From contig JARFQY010000264.1 in assembly GCA_029287535.1 (NCBI GenBank), positions 1-64,000 of the forward strand: DNA of 64,000 bases, written 5' to 3'. Source of the stretch: Filomicrobium sp. (GTDB taxonomy: Bacteria > Pseudomonadota > Alphaproteobacteria > Rhizobiales > Hyphomicrobiaceae). Positions 8,840-18,382 of the stretch are shown here, in pieces. The position numbers and the translations under genes are program-made. The notes under the pieces are model-generated. The model saw only the letters and a program-made list of their open reading frames with translations. It was not told where the DNA came from and did not search any database. Within the stretch, counting starts at the first letter, position 1, and every line of letters starts with the position of its first letter.

Positions 8840-9165
8840 GTTGGTGTTGCTGCAACTCCTGTGGCCCGAGCCCCGGAGAGTGTGCGGCCAATACGCACTG
8901 GTAAATACAATTTCAACGAAGCAAGTAATTGATTTGCAAAAAGCTCGGGCTAATGACCATTGGAGGCGGGGCTGCTTGCGATGGCTCGCGTCAAGGCTGG
9001 CAAGAGGTTACTCTCGCTACTGTCGGCATGTCGGGGCTTGTAGGCCAGCGTGACTCGTGGATAACCCGGTCAGCATCTTGGCTAAGTGGTCCTTTTGTCG
9101 GCAATAACTCAGCGCGTAGCGCGGCGGATCTCCTGGGGGATATCTCGCGTAGAGGAGTAAGCATA
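8840..9165. other. Intergenic region, 326 bp
   Basis: Between the SRAP gene and the Clp-N gene. The downstream reading frame is open from 8929, but the best ribosome-binding site (AGAGGAG, 8 nt before the ATG at 9166) argues that this stretch is untranslated leader. It contains an 8-bp inverted repeat, GCCCGAGC at 8864-8871 and GCTCGGGC at 8943-8950, enclosing an AT-richer segment (CTGGTAAATACAATTTC). I see no other structure. Confidence 0.4.
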
Positions 9166-11037
9166 ATGAGTTACCGAGGTGGGGACCTAGATCTGCGCAC
9201 CCCGCAAGCCCACAGTGGGGCCGAGCGCGAAACGTTCGAGCCACCGCTTAATGGAACTCGCGAGTTCGATGATGCCGCTGACGCGCGATCGCCAATCTGG
9301 GTCGACGAGACTCTGATGGCTTGCTGCAACCATGCCTATGATATCGCGATGGCACATCGCTCAAGTGACGTTCGCATCGAGCATCTGCTCTTTGCACTCA
9401 CGCGAATTGATGATGCCGCTGAGGTTCTCGAGGCGAGCGGGGTGCGAGATGCCAGCCTGCGCCGGGAAGCGGGCGTGTACATCGCCAGCGAGATCCCGAT
9501 TGCGCCGACGAACGGTCAAACGAAGCCGCGTCGGTCTCCGGCATTGGAGCAGGCTCTCCGGCAAGCTGCGCATTACGCCCATGCGCGCAATCGGGCTGCG
9601 AGCGTTGCCGATCTCTTGTACGTCTTCACCGAACTCCATCCGGAGCTGCCGGGATTGCAGCTTTTACATCGCAATATGCCCAGCCTCGTTGGTGATCAAA
9701 GTGGCCAACAGTCCGTTTATCGGACGTTGCCCGATAGTGCTTTTTTCGCAGCAGCACCGGTCGAGCCTGCGCGCAGGCTGAGGCGGTCATCTTACTACGA
9801 TGACTATGCCGCCCACGAGCCGAACGTTTATCGTCAGGGTCTGCTGGAAAGCCATGCCGACGTGGTGCAGAACCCGCGTCTTGGCACACTCGAGAAAATG
9901 CTGGTGGCGCTGCGAGAAGACACCGGCCGGTTCGCGCAGGATTTGACGGGCCGGCTCGTTTCGCTTGAGAAGTCGTTTTCAGGTGGAACCGGCGCCGACG
10001 GTCGTGTCCTGCAACAAACCGCGGACAAGCTTGCCGGCATCGAGCTTTCGCTGACGGCGAAACTTGAGGATCTGGCGCGGCAGGCCTCACGGCTTGCCGG
10101 GCGTCTTGAGACGTTGGAAACACGTCTTGAATCGGCTTACGCCAGTGGCGGGATGGATTTGTCGCCGCTCAGTGGGCGGCTCGACAAACTGGAGACAATG
10201 ATCCGGGAGGACCGGGCTGCAGGTGATGCAATGGTTGCTCTCGTCGGTGACCGGGTGGCTGGCGAGGTGGATCAGAAGCTGCGTCACGTGGAGGGCGTGA
10301 TGCGCGACAGGGCAGCCGGCACCCTTGATCTGTCGCCAATCGAGAGCCGACTTAATGATATTGAGGCCGCGCTGCTTGGTTCGGCCGAGGGGCACCAAAC
10401 GGTGGAAGCGGTGACCTCGCGTGTCGAGGCGGCCGAGCATGCCATTAGCGGTCGGATCAGCGTGTTGCAGCAGGCGCACGCAAGTGAACGCGATCAAGTG
10501 CTGGCGCAACAGTCCGCTGACATCCGGCGAGTCGAAGAGGCATTGCAAGAGCGGGTTTCCGCGGTGGCGCGTCTCATCCAAGACACGCATGTCGAACGGG
10601 TCGAGCAGGCCAAGAAGATGGACGTCGTGGAAACCATGCTTGTCCAGCAGCGGCAGTCCGCCGCGGAAAGCCGTGAGACATCGGTGCAGGAACTGCGCGA
10701 AGTTCACGAAGCAATTGTCAAATTGAATGCCAACCAGCATACGCTGGCCGGCGCCATCGATCAGTGGCGCAGTGAGACGGTGAGCGACGTGAACGCGATT
10801 TCCCTGCGCCAGGCCGAGATGAACCAGGATAGTGAATTGACCTTGCAACGCCTCGAGCAAATTTCTGAGCGCACTGATGGCATGTATCGCGCGACGGTCG
10901 AGCGTTATCATCGCCGCAACCGATTCTGGTACTGGCTGTTTGGCACGGATGATTGGATCGGCTCGAGCTGGCAGTCGCAAGGCGCCATCGTGGACCGGGA
11001 TCTGGAAGCGGTTGGTAGCGAGCGGCCGCCGGTCTGA
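9166..11037 (+). CDS. Clp-N-domain protein with long coiled coil, no ATPase
   Basis: A 623-aa protein. Residues about 43-165 resemble the Clp amino-terminal domain: two repeats, beginning near ETLMACCNHAYDIA and ALEQALRQAAHYAHA, each with the RxEHLLxAL-like pattern (RIEHLLFALTRID and VADLLYVFTELHP). In ClpA/B/C this domain binds substrates and adaptors. No Walker motifs follow. Instead residues about 230-590 are a heptad-rich, Glu/Arg/Leu-rich coiled coil, ending in an aromatic tail (RFWYWLFGTDDWIG). I infer a scaffold or adaptor that could oligomerise; the function is unknown. The start at 9166 is chosen by its strong ribosome-binding site. Confidence 0.75.
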   Translation: MSYRGGDLDLRTPQAHSGAERETFEPPLNGTREFDDAADARSPIWVDETLMACCNHAYDIAMAHRSSDVRIEHLLFALTRIDDAAEVLEASGVRDASLRREAGVYIASEIPIAPTNGQTKPRRSPALEQALRQAAHYAHARNRAASVADLLYVFTELHPELPGLQLLHRNMPSLVGDQSGQQSVYRTLPDSAFFAAAPVEPARRLRRSSYYDDYAAHEPNVYRQGLLESHADVVQNPRLGTLEKMLVALREDTGRFAQDLTGRLVSLEKSFSGGTGADGRVLQQTADKLAGIELSLTAKLEDLARQASRLAGRLETLETRLESAYASGGMDLSPLSGRLDKLETMIREDRAAGDAMVALVGDRVAGEVDQKLRHVEGVMRDRAAGTLDLSPIESRLNDIEAALLGSAEGHQTVEAVTSRVEAAEHAISGRISVLQQAHASERDQVLAQQSADIRRVEEALQERVSAVARLIQDTHVERVEQAKKMDVVETMLVQQRQSAAESRETSVQELREVHEAIVKLNANQHTLAGAIDQWRSETVSDVNAISLRQAEMNQDSELTLQRLEQISERTDGMYRATVERYHRRNRFWYWLFGTDDWIGSSWQSQGAIVDRDLEAVGSERPPV

Positions 11038-11079
11038 CTGACGGCGGGCACCGCGGACGAGGCGCCCGCTCAGCGGCCT

Positions 11080-12045
11080 TCAAGGCCGCGGGGCAGCCGC
11101 GCGGAGCAAGCGGTCGTTGATCGCTTCGCCAAGGCCCTCTCCGGGGATGGGTAGTACGGCAATTGAGCTGCAACCTTCGGCGTCGAGGGCGCGCAAGGCG
11201 GCGAATAGGTTCGCTGCGGCTTCGCGCAGGTTCCTCGTCTCGCTGAGGTTGATCATCGGGCCGCAATGGGGAGGGATCTGCGGACCAAAAGCAAGCAGAG
11301 CTTCGCCGGGTTCCGGAGAGGCAACGTTGAGGCGAACGCGCGCGCGCGGCGCGTAATGGCTAACGAGCTGACCGGGAGAGCGCGGAGCTTCAAATGAGTC
11401 CTGCCGCGGTCCCATTCGCTTGCCGAGGGCGGCTTCAATTTGGTCAACCGAGATGCCTCCCGGGCGAAGTAGGCTTGGTGCGCTTTCGGTCTGCGTGCTG
11501 CAATCGACAACAGTCGACTCGATGCCGACTTCACAGGGGCCGGCGTCGAGAATCAAATCGACGCTGTCGCCGAGATCAGATGCGACATGGGCCGCGGTTG
11601 TCGGACTTACACGTCCGGAGCGATTTGCCGACGGTGCCGCAATGGGAGTGGCAGCCGCCCTTAACACGGCTTGGCCCACCGGATGTGCCGGAACACGCAC
11701 TGCTAGTGTTGATAGACCGGCCGATACGAGGTCGCTGATGCCAGCATGGGGATGACACTGCAGCACAAGCGTCAGTGGCCCCGGCCAGAATGATCGAGCC
11801 AGCTTTTCCGCTTCGCCCGTAAAGACGGCGAACTCTCTTGCCGACGCCAAATCCGGGACATGCACAATGAGGGGATTGAAGGTTGGCCGGCGTTTGGTCT
11901 CGAAGATGCGAGCAACGGCCTCGCCGTTCATTGCGTCGGCGGCTAGTCCATAGACCGTTTCAGTCGGCAAGGCGACAAGGCCGCCGCGACGAAGGATATC
12001 GCCGGCCTTTTCAATCGCTTCAGTGTTGGCTTTGGCGATTTGCAT
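11080..12045 (-). CDS. tsaC: L-threonylcarbamoyladenylate synthase (Sua5/YrdC)
   Basis: Makes threonylcarbamoyl-AMP from threonine, bicarbonate and ATP, the first step of the essential t6A37 tRNA modification. The 321-aa length indicates the long Sua5 form with an added C-terminal domain rather than short TsaC. Diagnostic stretches are GGLVALPTETVYGLAAD near residue 22, KRRPTFNPLIVHV (the KxR-type binding residues), FWPGPLTLVL, and PSANRSGRVSPT near residue 140, then GIESTVVD. The C-terminal part contains the SPGQLVSHYAPRA linker typical of Sua5. It is divergent from the acyl-CoA dehydrogenase gene. A small inverted repeat straddles the end of the gene (11073-11089). Confidence 0.94.
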   Translation of the reverse strand: MQIAKANTEAIEKAGDILRRGGLVALPTETVYGLAADAMNGEAVARIFETKRRPTFNPLIVHVPDLASAREFAVFTGEAEKLARSFWPGPLTLVLQCHPHAGISDLVSAGLSTLAVRVPAHPVGQAVLRAAATPIAAPSANRSGRVSPTTAAHVASDLGDSVDLILDAGPCEVGIESTVVDCSTQTESAPSLLRPGGISVDQIEAALGKRMGPRQDSFEAPRSPGQLVSHYAPRARVRLNVASPEPGEALLAFGPQIPPHCGPMINLSETRNLREAAANLFAALRALDAEGCSSIAVLPIPGEGLGEAINDRLLRAAAPRP

Positions 12046-12088
12046 TTTGTTCCCGACGTGCCCGCCTGCCTACAAATTGCTCGACTTC

Positions 12089-12101
12089 AAGCACTGTGCT
12101 T
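12089..12101. promoter_or_regulatory. Palindrome in the tsaC / acyl-CoA dehydrogenase divergent spacer
   Basis: A 13-nt perfect inverted repeat, AAGCAC-T-GTGCTT, in the 131-bp spacer between two divergent genes. Its size and position suit a dimeric repressor operator, but no regulator is assigned and a chance palindrome is possible. Confidence 0.3.
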
Positions 12102-12176
12102 TGGTGCCTGCCAAGGAAAAAAACAGCAGTCCGGACGACTTGGCTCGACGCGTCCCTTCTCGGAGGCCGAATCCTC

Positions 12177-13952
12177 ATGGTTTATCAAGCGCCTGTCAAT
12201 GATATCATGTTTGCGCTCAAGTCGGCGGCCGGGCTCGACGAGCTGCTCGCGAGCGGTGTTTATGAAGGCCTCGATGAGGAGACGATCAAGGCGGTGCTTG
12301 ACGAGGCGGGTCGGTTTGCATCGGAGGTCCTTGATCCGCTGAACAGGACCGGCGACCAGCAGGGGGCCCAGCTCAGTGACGGTATCGTCGCGACACCGGA
12401 TGGCTGGGGGGAGGCCTATGAAAAGTTCACGGAGGCCGGATGGAACGGGTTGCCTTGTCCGCATGACTTCGGTGGTCAGGGGCTGCCGCAGATCCTTGCG
12501 ACGGCGGTCTGCGAGATGTGGAATGCTGCAAATATGTCGTTCGGAATGTGCCCGTTATTGACACAAGGGGCTATCGACGCTGTCACGATCGGCGGTTCCG
12601 AGGAGCTGAAGGCTCGCTATCTGCCGAAACTCGTTTCAGGTGAATGGACTGGGACGATGAACCTGACGGAGCCGCAAGCCGGCTCTGATCTGTCGATGCT
12701 CAAGGCGCGCGCGGAGCCGCGCTCGGATGGCACATACCGATTGTTTGGTACGAAGATATACATCAGCTACGGCGAGCATGAGCTGGCCCGCAATATCATC
12801 CACCTGGTGTTGGCGCGGTTGCCAGATGCGCCGGCGGGGACGCGTGGAATTTCTTTGTTCCTGGTGCCGAAGTTGTTGGTCAATAGCGACGGCTCGATCG
12901 GGGATCGCAACGATGTCGTCTGTGCGGGGCTCGAGGAGAAGCTTGGGATTCATGGCAGTCCGACATGCGTGATGAACTACGGCGAAAAAGACGGCGCGAT
13001 TGGCTACCTCGTTGGTGAGGAAAACAAAGGCCTGGCGACGATGTTCATTATGATGAACGCGGCGCGGCTGGCGGTCGGCATGCAAGGCGTTGCGATCGCG
13101 GACCGGGCGACGCAACACGCGCTTATCTACGCGCATGAACGCCGGCAAGGGCGGGGTGCAGATGGCGGGCCGGACCCCGTTGCGATCGTGGAACATGCCG
13201 ACGTGCGACGCATGCTGCTCACCATGCAGGCGATGACGCAGGCGGCGCGGATGATATGTCTGGTCACGGCACGCGAAACAGATATCGCGCGTCATATGGA
13301 TGATGCGAATGCACGCGCACGGGGGCAGGCCCGCGTGGCGCTCTTAACGCCGGTCGCCAAAGCCTTTGCCACAGACGTTGGCTGCGAAGTTGCTTCGCTT
13401 GGTGTTCAGGTGCATGGCGGCATGGGTTTCGTGGAAGAGACAGGGGCCGCGCAATACTATCGCGATGCGCGCATTCTGCCGATCTACGAAGGCACTAACG
13501 GCATCCAGGCGATCGACTTGGTGACGCGGAAAATTCCGCTCGAAGACGGTGAAGTTCTGCAAGACTATTTGAAGGAACTCGAGCAGATTGTGACGGACGT
13601 GACCCGTTCAAACAGGGTTTCATTCGGTTCTATGGGCGAGCGGCTCGGTGAGGCTCTAGCAAGCTTGAGTGAAGCTTCGGCGTGGCTTGGCGAAGCGCTG
13701 CGTTCCAATCCGCAGGCGGCATTGGCTGGAGCCACTCCTTATCTGAAGCTGTTCGGGATAACGGCAGGTGGCTGTTACTTGGCGCGCGGCGCACTTGCGG
13801 CCGAAGAGCATGGCGAAGATCGCGAGCGTGCCATCGACCTGGCACGGTTCTTTGCCGAGAACATTGCCGTGCAGGCGCCGGGGTTATCGGTATCGATCAC
13901 CAAGGGCGCCGACTCGTTATTGGAAGTCCCGTTGAAAAGGTATTCTGCATGA
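12177..13952 (+). CDS. Acyl-CoA dehydrogenase, long form with C-terminal DmdC-like domain
   Basis: A 591-aa FAD-dependent dehydrogenase that introduces a 2,3 double bond into an acyl-CoA. The N-terminal extension (NDIMFALK, residues 7-14), the middle segment GTMNLTEPQAGSDLS that positions FAD and substrate, and LPIYEGTNGIQAIDLVTRK with the catalytic Glu are all present, followed by an extra C-terminal domain. This is the architecture of the DmdC (methylmercaptopropionyl-CoA dehydrogenase)-like group, but most members act on other acyl-CoAs, so substrate is open. The frame is open far upstream, over the divergent tsaC gene; the ATG at 12177 is where family homology begins. Its stop overlaps the crotonase start. 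Confidence 0.88.
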   Translation: MVYQAPVNDIMFALKSAAGLDELLASGVYEGLDEETIKAVLDEAGRFASEVLDPLNRTGDQQGAQLSDGIVATPDGWGEAYEKFTEAGWNGLPCPHDFGGQGLPQILATAVCEMWNAANMSFGMCPLLTQGAIDAVTIGGSEELKARYLPKLVSGEWTGTMNLTEPQAGSDLSMLKARAEPRSDGTYRLFGTKIYISYGEHELARNIIHLVLARLPDAPAGTRGISLFLVPKLLVNSDGSIGDRNDVVCAGLEEKLGIHGSPTCVMNYGEKDGAIGYLVGEENKGLATMFIMMNAARLAVGMQGVAIADRATQHALIYAHERRQGRGADGGPDPVAIVEHADVRRMLLTMQAMTQAARMICLVTARETDIARHMDDANARARGQARVALLTPVAKAFATDVGCEVASLGVQVHGGMGFVEETGAAQYYRDARILPIYEGTNGIQAIDLVTRKIPLEDGEVLQDYLKELEQIVTDVTRSNRVSFGSMGERLGEALASLSEASAWLGEALRSNPQAALAGATPYLKLFGITAGGCYLARGALAAEEHGEDRERAIDLARFFAENIAVQAPGLSVSITKGADSLLEVPLKRYSA

Positions 13953-14725
13953 GCATTGACGACGTTGAAGTGCGCGCCGGCGAGGGCATGAACATCATCC
14001 GGCTGGTGCGGCCGGCGAAGAAGAATGCCTTATCAACCGCAATGTACCGCGCCATCTCGGAGGGACTGGAAGCCGGCGAACGGGACCGTGATGTTCGCGT
14101 GCATGTGCTGCTGGGCAGCGACGGCGTGTTCTCGGCGGGTAATGACCTTGGAGATTTCCTCGCTCAGGGCGGCGTTGCTGGACAGGGTTTTGACGACGGG
14201 CTGCGTTTCTTGCGGCTCCTGCCAATGCTGAAGAAGCCGATTGTCGCCGGAGTCGATGGCCTTGCAGTTGGTGTCGGTACGACGATTCTGTTCCATTGCG
14301 ACCTTGTCTACGCCAGTGGTCGCTCGACGTTTTCGACGCCGTTTGTTGATTTGGGTCTTGTGCCGGAGGCTGGATCGAGCCTTCTGGCGCCGCAACGGCT
14401 TGGCTATGCCCGGGCCTTTGAATTGCTGGTTCTCGGTGAGCCCTTCAGCGCCGAGAGGTTGCTGTCTGCTGGTCTTATCAATGCAGTTGTCGATGAAGGT
14501 GAAGTTGAACGAACGGCTATCGATGCGGCTCGCCGATTAGCTGCAAAGCCGGCCGCGGCGGTGGCCTCTTCGCGATCGTTGCTACGCGGTGATCTCGTTC
14601 CCCTTGGCGAGCGGATCGAAGCAGAGGTCAGGCTGTTCAAGGAACGCCTGTCTTCGGCGGAAGCGCAGGCCGCATTCACTGCCTTCTTGCACAAACCGAC
14701 ACGCGGCGATGGTACAGCCGACTGA
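13949..14725 (+). CDS. Enoyl-CoA hydratase/isomerase (crotonase family)
   Basis: A 258-aa crotonase-fold enzyme. The oxyanion-hole segments are visible: FSAGNDLGDF near residue 62 and GVDGLAVGVGTTILFHCDLVYA near residue 100, followed by FVDLGLVPEAGSS, which carries one active-site Glu. The second Glu typical of hydratases is not at the usual place, which favours isomerase or another crotonase activity. The ATG overlaps the stop of the acyl-CoA dehydrogenase (ATGA), so both act in the same acyl-CoA degradation pathway, probably by coupled translation. The open frame extends 267 bp upstream inside the dehydrogenase, but that part is not credible. Confidence 0.87.
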   Translation: MSIDDVEVRAGEGMNIIRLVRPAKKNALSTAMYRAISEGLEAGERDRDVRVHVLLGSDGVFSAGNDLGDFLAQGGVAGQGFDDGLRFLRLLPMLKKPIVAGVDGLAVGVGTTILFHCDLVYASGRSTFSTPFVDLGLVPEAGSSLLAPQRLGYARAFELLVLGEPFSAERLLSAGLINAVVDEGEVERTAIDAARRLAAKPAAAVASSRSLLRGDLVPLGERIEAEVRLFKERLSSAEAQAAFTAFLHKPTRGDGTAD

Positions 14726-14781
14726 ATCTCGCCAAGCCAGCACGATAAGCACCACTGGGGTCTTCACGGAGATTGTTGAGG

Positions 14782-16299
14782 ATGCGCGTTCGTTGGATGC
14801 AGTTCGCTGTCGCTAGCCTTGTCGCAGGCGGACTGCTTTTGAGCGCCAGTCCTGCCGGTCATGCGCACTGGCTTACGAAGTTTCTGAAGGAAGCCGGTGA
14901 AGCGGGGCAGGATGCCGCCACAACCGCGCCGCGTCTGGGAATTGCTGCGCTAGACGAGGCGACTGCGGTTTTGAGGCGCCTGCCGGCAACGGGTGACAGG
15001 CGGCTCGCTCTGGCGGCTCATGCGACGCCCGAGGGGCATTGGAAGTTCACAAACCGGGATGGGGACGTGTTCACAGCGGCGACGCCCGACGAGATGGGCC
15101 GCGTGACCCGGAGCCTCGCACCCGACGCGCCGGACGGGCGCCCCCTCAGCCTCTATCTCTCCGAGGATACCGTCTTCTTGAAGCCCGACCTGATTGCCAA
15201 TTTGCCCGCGGGGGCTCGGCTCTACATGGTGTTCGGGAAGCAGTTCTTTCCGCTGGTTCGGTCGGGTAGCGGTACGGCACAAAACCTGTTTGTTCGTGTG
15301 CGCCCACAGGTGCTCGTCAAGGTTGGTGGGAAGGCGGTTTTCAAGGAGACCATATGGCAACTTGAGCGCCGGTTGCCGCGCGGCAAAGTCCGTGTGCTGT
15401 CGCTACGACCGGGCGGTGCAGCCACCTTGGCACCGCAACCGCGTGTCGACAAAAGCAACGGACTGCCACTTGCCGACGAGATCGACCCAGGCCGGCTGTC
15501 CGAAGCGCTTGCTAGTATCGGCGGGCAGACCGCCATCGTCACGGGCCGTATTGAGGGCGATCTCCTGCACGTGATTCCCGCATCGGGAGGGCCCCAGACG
15601 CTGTCGCTGACAGCGTTGCGTGAAACAGCCAAACAGGCCGATATCAATCTGGTCGTCTTGCATGCGGCCAAGCCGCTGCAACCTGGAGGACGCAACTGGC
15701 TCTGGCAGACAATCGAGGTCGGCGGCCTCGATGATGCGCTTGCGAGAGCGACGTTCGGGGACTTCCTTGACGCGCTTGCTGGCGGGCGCGGAAAATTCAA
15801 GGTTGCAGCGCAAGCGACCGGCGATCGCCGGGTCTTCATTGAGGCCAAGCCTGAGACCTCGAGCCGAAACTTCGTCGATAGCGTCGGAACGTGGGTTGGT
15901 GATGCGGTCTCAGACGTCGCGGGGCAGGTGGTGACCGAGAGCGTGTCAGGATTCATGACTTCGCAAGCCCGGCAACGAGAACTCGACCAGCGGATCATCC
16001 CTGGTGTTCCCTCGGACGTCCAATTCTACTACATCGGCGCGCTGGTGATGGGCGCGATTGGGTGGAGCGTCGCGTCACGTTGGTGGCGGGCGATCTGGCC
16101 AAGCGAACGGCGTGGTGAGTACCGCGGCAGTTTTGGCTTCGATGCGGCGCGGTTTGTGCGCGGTTTTGTGTTTGTATTCGTCTTTCTACCGATCGTTGGA
16201 CCGTTTGCCTTACTTGCCATGCTGCTCTTACAACTCATCAACATCGTATCCATGCCGGTTCGCTTTTTGCGGCATATATTCGGCTATGGACAGGCATGA
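14782..16299 (+). CDS. Uncharacterised exported membrane protein (505 aa)
   Basis: I do not recognise the family. The protein starts with a signal peptide (residues 1-28, core LVAGGLLLSASPAGHAHA-like, ending near AHA), continues as a large periplasmic domain of about 370 residues rich in short beta-like stretches, and ends with membrane segments near residues 410-428 and 453-495. The ATG at 14782 has GGAG 10 nt upstream. It follows the crotonase gene by 56 bp in the same direction, but nothing suggests a shared function. A topology with a periplasmic domain anchored by C-terminal helices fits a sensing or envelope role; this is inference only. Confidence 0.65.
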   Translation: MRVRWMQFAVASLVAGGLLLSASPAGHAHWLTKFLKEAGEAGQDAATTAPRLGIAALDEATAVLRRLPATGDRRLALAAHATPEGHWKFTNRDGDVFTAATPDEMGRVTRSLAPDAPDGRPLSLYLSEDTVFLKPDLIANLPAGARLYMVFGKQFFPLVRSGSGTAQNLFVRVRPQVLVKVGGKAVFKETIWQLERRLPRGKVRVLSLRPGGAATLAPQPRVDKSNGLPLADEIDPGRLSEALASIGGQTAIVTGRIEGDLLHVIPASGGPQTLSLTALRETAKQADINLVVLHAAKPLQPGGRNWLWQTIEVGGLDDALARATFGDFLDALAGGRGKFKVAAQATGDRRVFIEAKPETSSRNFVDSVGTWVGDAVSDVAGQVVTESVSGFMTSQARQRELDQRIIPGVPSDVQFYYIGALVMGAIGWSVASRWWRAIWPSERRGEYRGSFGFDAARFVRGFVFVFVFLPIVGPFALLAMLLLQLINIVSMPVRFLRHIFGYGQA

Positions 16300-16362
16300 G
16301 GTCCGTGACGATGCTGCTGAATGTGTCTAGCTTGTCGCGAAAGGTCAAAGGGAGCGGCAAAG

Positions 16363-17244
16363 ATGGCAGAGCTGAGTGGAAAGACATTACTCATCACTGG
16401 TGCAAGCCGGGGTATCGGGCTGGCTATCGGATTGCGCGCTGCTCGTGACGGCGCAAACGTGGCTGTTCTTGCCAAAACAGCGCAACCGCATCCAAAACTG
16501 AAGGGCACCATCCATACTGCCGCAGCCGAGATCGAAGCAGCCGGCGGGCGGGCGTTGGCTTTGCAGTGCGATATCCGAGACGAGGCGCAAATCGAAGCTG
16601 CCGTGGCGCAGACGGCGGCGACGTTCGGGGGGATCGATATCTGCGTCAACAACGCTTCAGCGATTTCGCTCACTAAGCTGACCGACACGGAGCCTAAGCG
16701 GATCGATCTCATGTTCGACATCAACACGCGCGGGGCACTGTTGGTGACCAAGGCCTGTCTGCCGCACCTGAAGCAGTCTGAAAACGCGCATGTGCTGATG
16801 ATTTCGCCGCCACTCGACATGAAGCCGCAATGGTTTGCCGGTCATGTCGCCTATTCGATCTCAAAGTACGGGATGAGCCTGGCGGTTCTCGGCCTGGCGC
16901 GTGAACTCAGGGACGATGGCATTGCGGTCAATGCGCTTTGGCCGAGGACTACAATTGCGACGGCCGCGATCGAAAATGTACTGGGCGGCGACGCATTGAT
17001 GCGGATGAGCCGCAAACCGGAGATCTTGGGGGATGCCGCGCATCTCGTCTTCCGGCAGTCGGCCTCCATGTTCAGCGGCAACTTCCTTATCGATGATACG
17101 TTCCTGCACAAAGTTGGCGGCGTGAACGACTTCGAGCCTTACAAGGTCGAGGCCGGCGCCTTATTGGCCCCTGATTTCTTTGTTCCGGCGGAATCGCGGC
17201 CACCGCCCGGCGTCACGCTTGCGCCGGCATCGATGCTAAAATGA
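16363..17244 (+). CDS. SDR family oxidoreductase (HSDL2-like)
   Basis: A 293-aa short-chain dehydrogenase. The NAD(P)-binding motif TGASRGIG is at residues 11-18, the NNAS motif follows, and the active-site pair appears as YSISKYGMS (Tyr-x3-Lys). An unusually long loop after the first beta-alpha unit (AKTAQPHPKLKGTIHTAAAEIE) and the ending with a FLIDDTFL segment are typical of the hydroxysteroid dehydrogenase-like 2 group, which is linked to fatty-acid metabolism. The active-site Ser region reads MISPP rather than the common ISS. The start at 16363 has GGGAG upstream. Neighbouring lipid genes agree with an acyl-chain substrate, without proving it. Confidence 0.85.
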   Translation: MAELSGKTLLITGASRGIGLAIGLRAARDGANVAVLAKTAQPHPKLKGTIHTAAAEIEAAGGRALALQCDIRDEAQIEAAVAQTAATFGGIDICVNNASAISLTKLTDTEPKRIDLMFDINTRGALLVTKACLPHLKQSENAHVLMISPPLDMKPQWFAGHVAYSISKYGMSLAVLGLARELRDDGIAVNALWPRTTIATAAIENVLGGDALMRMSRKPEILGDAAHLVFRQSASMFSGNFLIDDTFLHKVGGVNDFEPYKVEAGALLAPDFFVPAESRPPPGVTLAPASMLK

Positions 17245-17364
17245 AAGCCCGGGGGCACCGGTTTGCTTTGGCATCATACGGACTTTGCGTGACAGAGCCG
17301 CGGCCTTTGCGGTAAGGCTTGACCAAACAAAACCCAAAGGAAACGAGCGAGGGCCAGCAGCCGA

Positions 17365-18312
17365 ATGCCCACACTTCTCATCACCCATCCCTGTTTCGTT
17401 GATCATGACACGGGGCCAGGCCATCCCGAGCGCCCGGATCGGATGCGCGCCATCGATCGGGTCCTGGCCCATGATTACTTCGATGACTTGGTCCGCGAAG
17501 AGGCGCCACTACGGGGCGATATTGAGGAGCAGATCCTGCTGGCGCACCCCAAGCGCTATCTCGACATGATCAAGGATGCCCGACCTGAAGCCGGTGAAGG
17601 CCGGGTGCATTTGGACGGTGATACGGTGATGTCGCCGGGCACTTGGAAGGCGGCCACTCACGCCGTCGGCGCGGGGCTGCGTGCCGTCGATCAGGTGATG
17701 GATGAAGGGTCAGGGATCCGAAACGCCTTTTGCCAGGTGCGTCCATGCGGGCACCATGCCGAGACAGACCGAGCCATGGGCTTTTGTCTGTTCGCCAATG
17801 TTGCCATCGCAGGAATGTACGCGCGCAAGAAGCACGGGGCTGAACGCGTCGCAGTGATTGATTATGACGTGCACCATGGCAATGGAACGCAGGATATCTT
17901 CTGGTCGGAAAAGGACTTGTTCTTTGCCTCCACGCATCAAATGCCGCTGTTTCCAGGCACCGGCGCGGCATCGGAGACGGGAGTCGGCAATATCTTCAAT
18001 GCGCCGCTGCGGTCGGGCGACGCCGGAGAGCGGTTCCGGGATGCCTTCGAATCGCGAATTTTTCCGGGCCTGAAGAACTTCAGTCCAGATATCATACTGA
18101 TTTCGGCGGGTTTCGATGCCCATGAGGCCGACCCACTGGCCAGCTTGCGGCTGGTCGAGGCGGATTTTTTGTGGATCACCGAACAACTTGTCAGCTATGC
18201 CGAGCGCCAGTGTGACGGCCGGATTGTTTCAATGCTGGAAGGCGGTTACGACCTGACGGCGCTGGCGCGGTCGGTCGGCGTGCATGTTCGGGCCATGATG
18301 GACGCCGGCTGA
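17365..18312 (+). CDS. Histone deacetylase-like amidohydrolase
   Basis: A 315-aa zinc-dependent deacetylase of the acetoin-utilisation/histone-deacetylase superfamily. The charge-relay and zinc residues are visible: RPCGHHAE near residue 128, [13 protein letters not shown] with the zinc Asp and His, [10 protein letters not shown] with the second zinc Asp, and GGYD near the end. Bacterial members deacetylate polyamines, acetyl-lysine or related amides; substrate not assignable. It lies directly before xseB and dxs, an order that recurs in Hyphomicrobiales genomes. Nothing in the sequence looks degraded. Confidence 0.9.
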   Translation: MPTLLITHPCFVDHDTGPGHPERPDRMRAIDRVLAHDYFDDLVREEAPLRGDIEEQILLAHPKRYLDMIKDARPEAGEGRVHLDGDTVMSPGTWKAATHAVGAGLRAVDQVMDEGSGIRNAFCQVRPCGHHAETDRAMGFCLFANVAIAGMYARKKHGAERVAVIDYDVHHGNGTQDIFWSEKDLFFASTHQMPLFPGTGAASETGVGNIFNAPLRSGDAGERFRDAFESRIFPGLKNFSPDIILISAGFDAHEADPLASLRLVEADFLWITEQLVSYAERQCDGRIVSMLEGGYDLTALARSVGVHVRAMMDAG

Positions 18313-18382
18313 ATTCGAGATTGTCGCAACAAGGCTTCTACAGCGACATGAAGGCCGTGATCCGGCTTGGAGAGACAACATA

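Noticed and set aside
12177-14725. DMSP demethylation pathway (dmdB/C/D)
   Set aside because: The dehydrogenase resembles DmdC in architecture and a crotonase overlaps it, but the acyl-CoA ligase in the window is of another subgroup and unlinked, and no dmdA is present; general acyl-CoA degradation is more likely.
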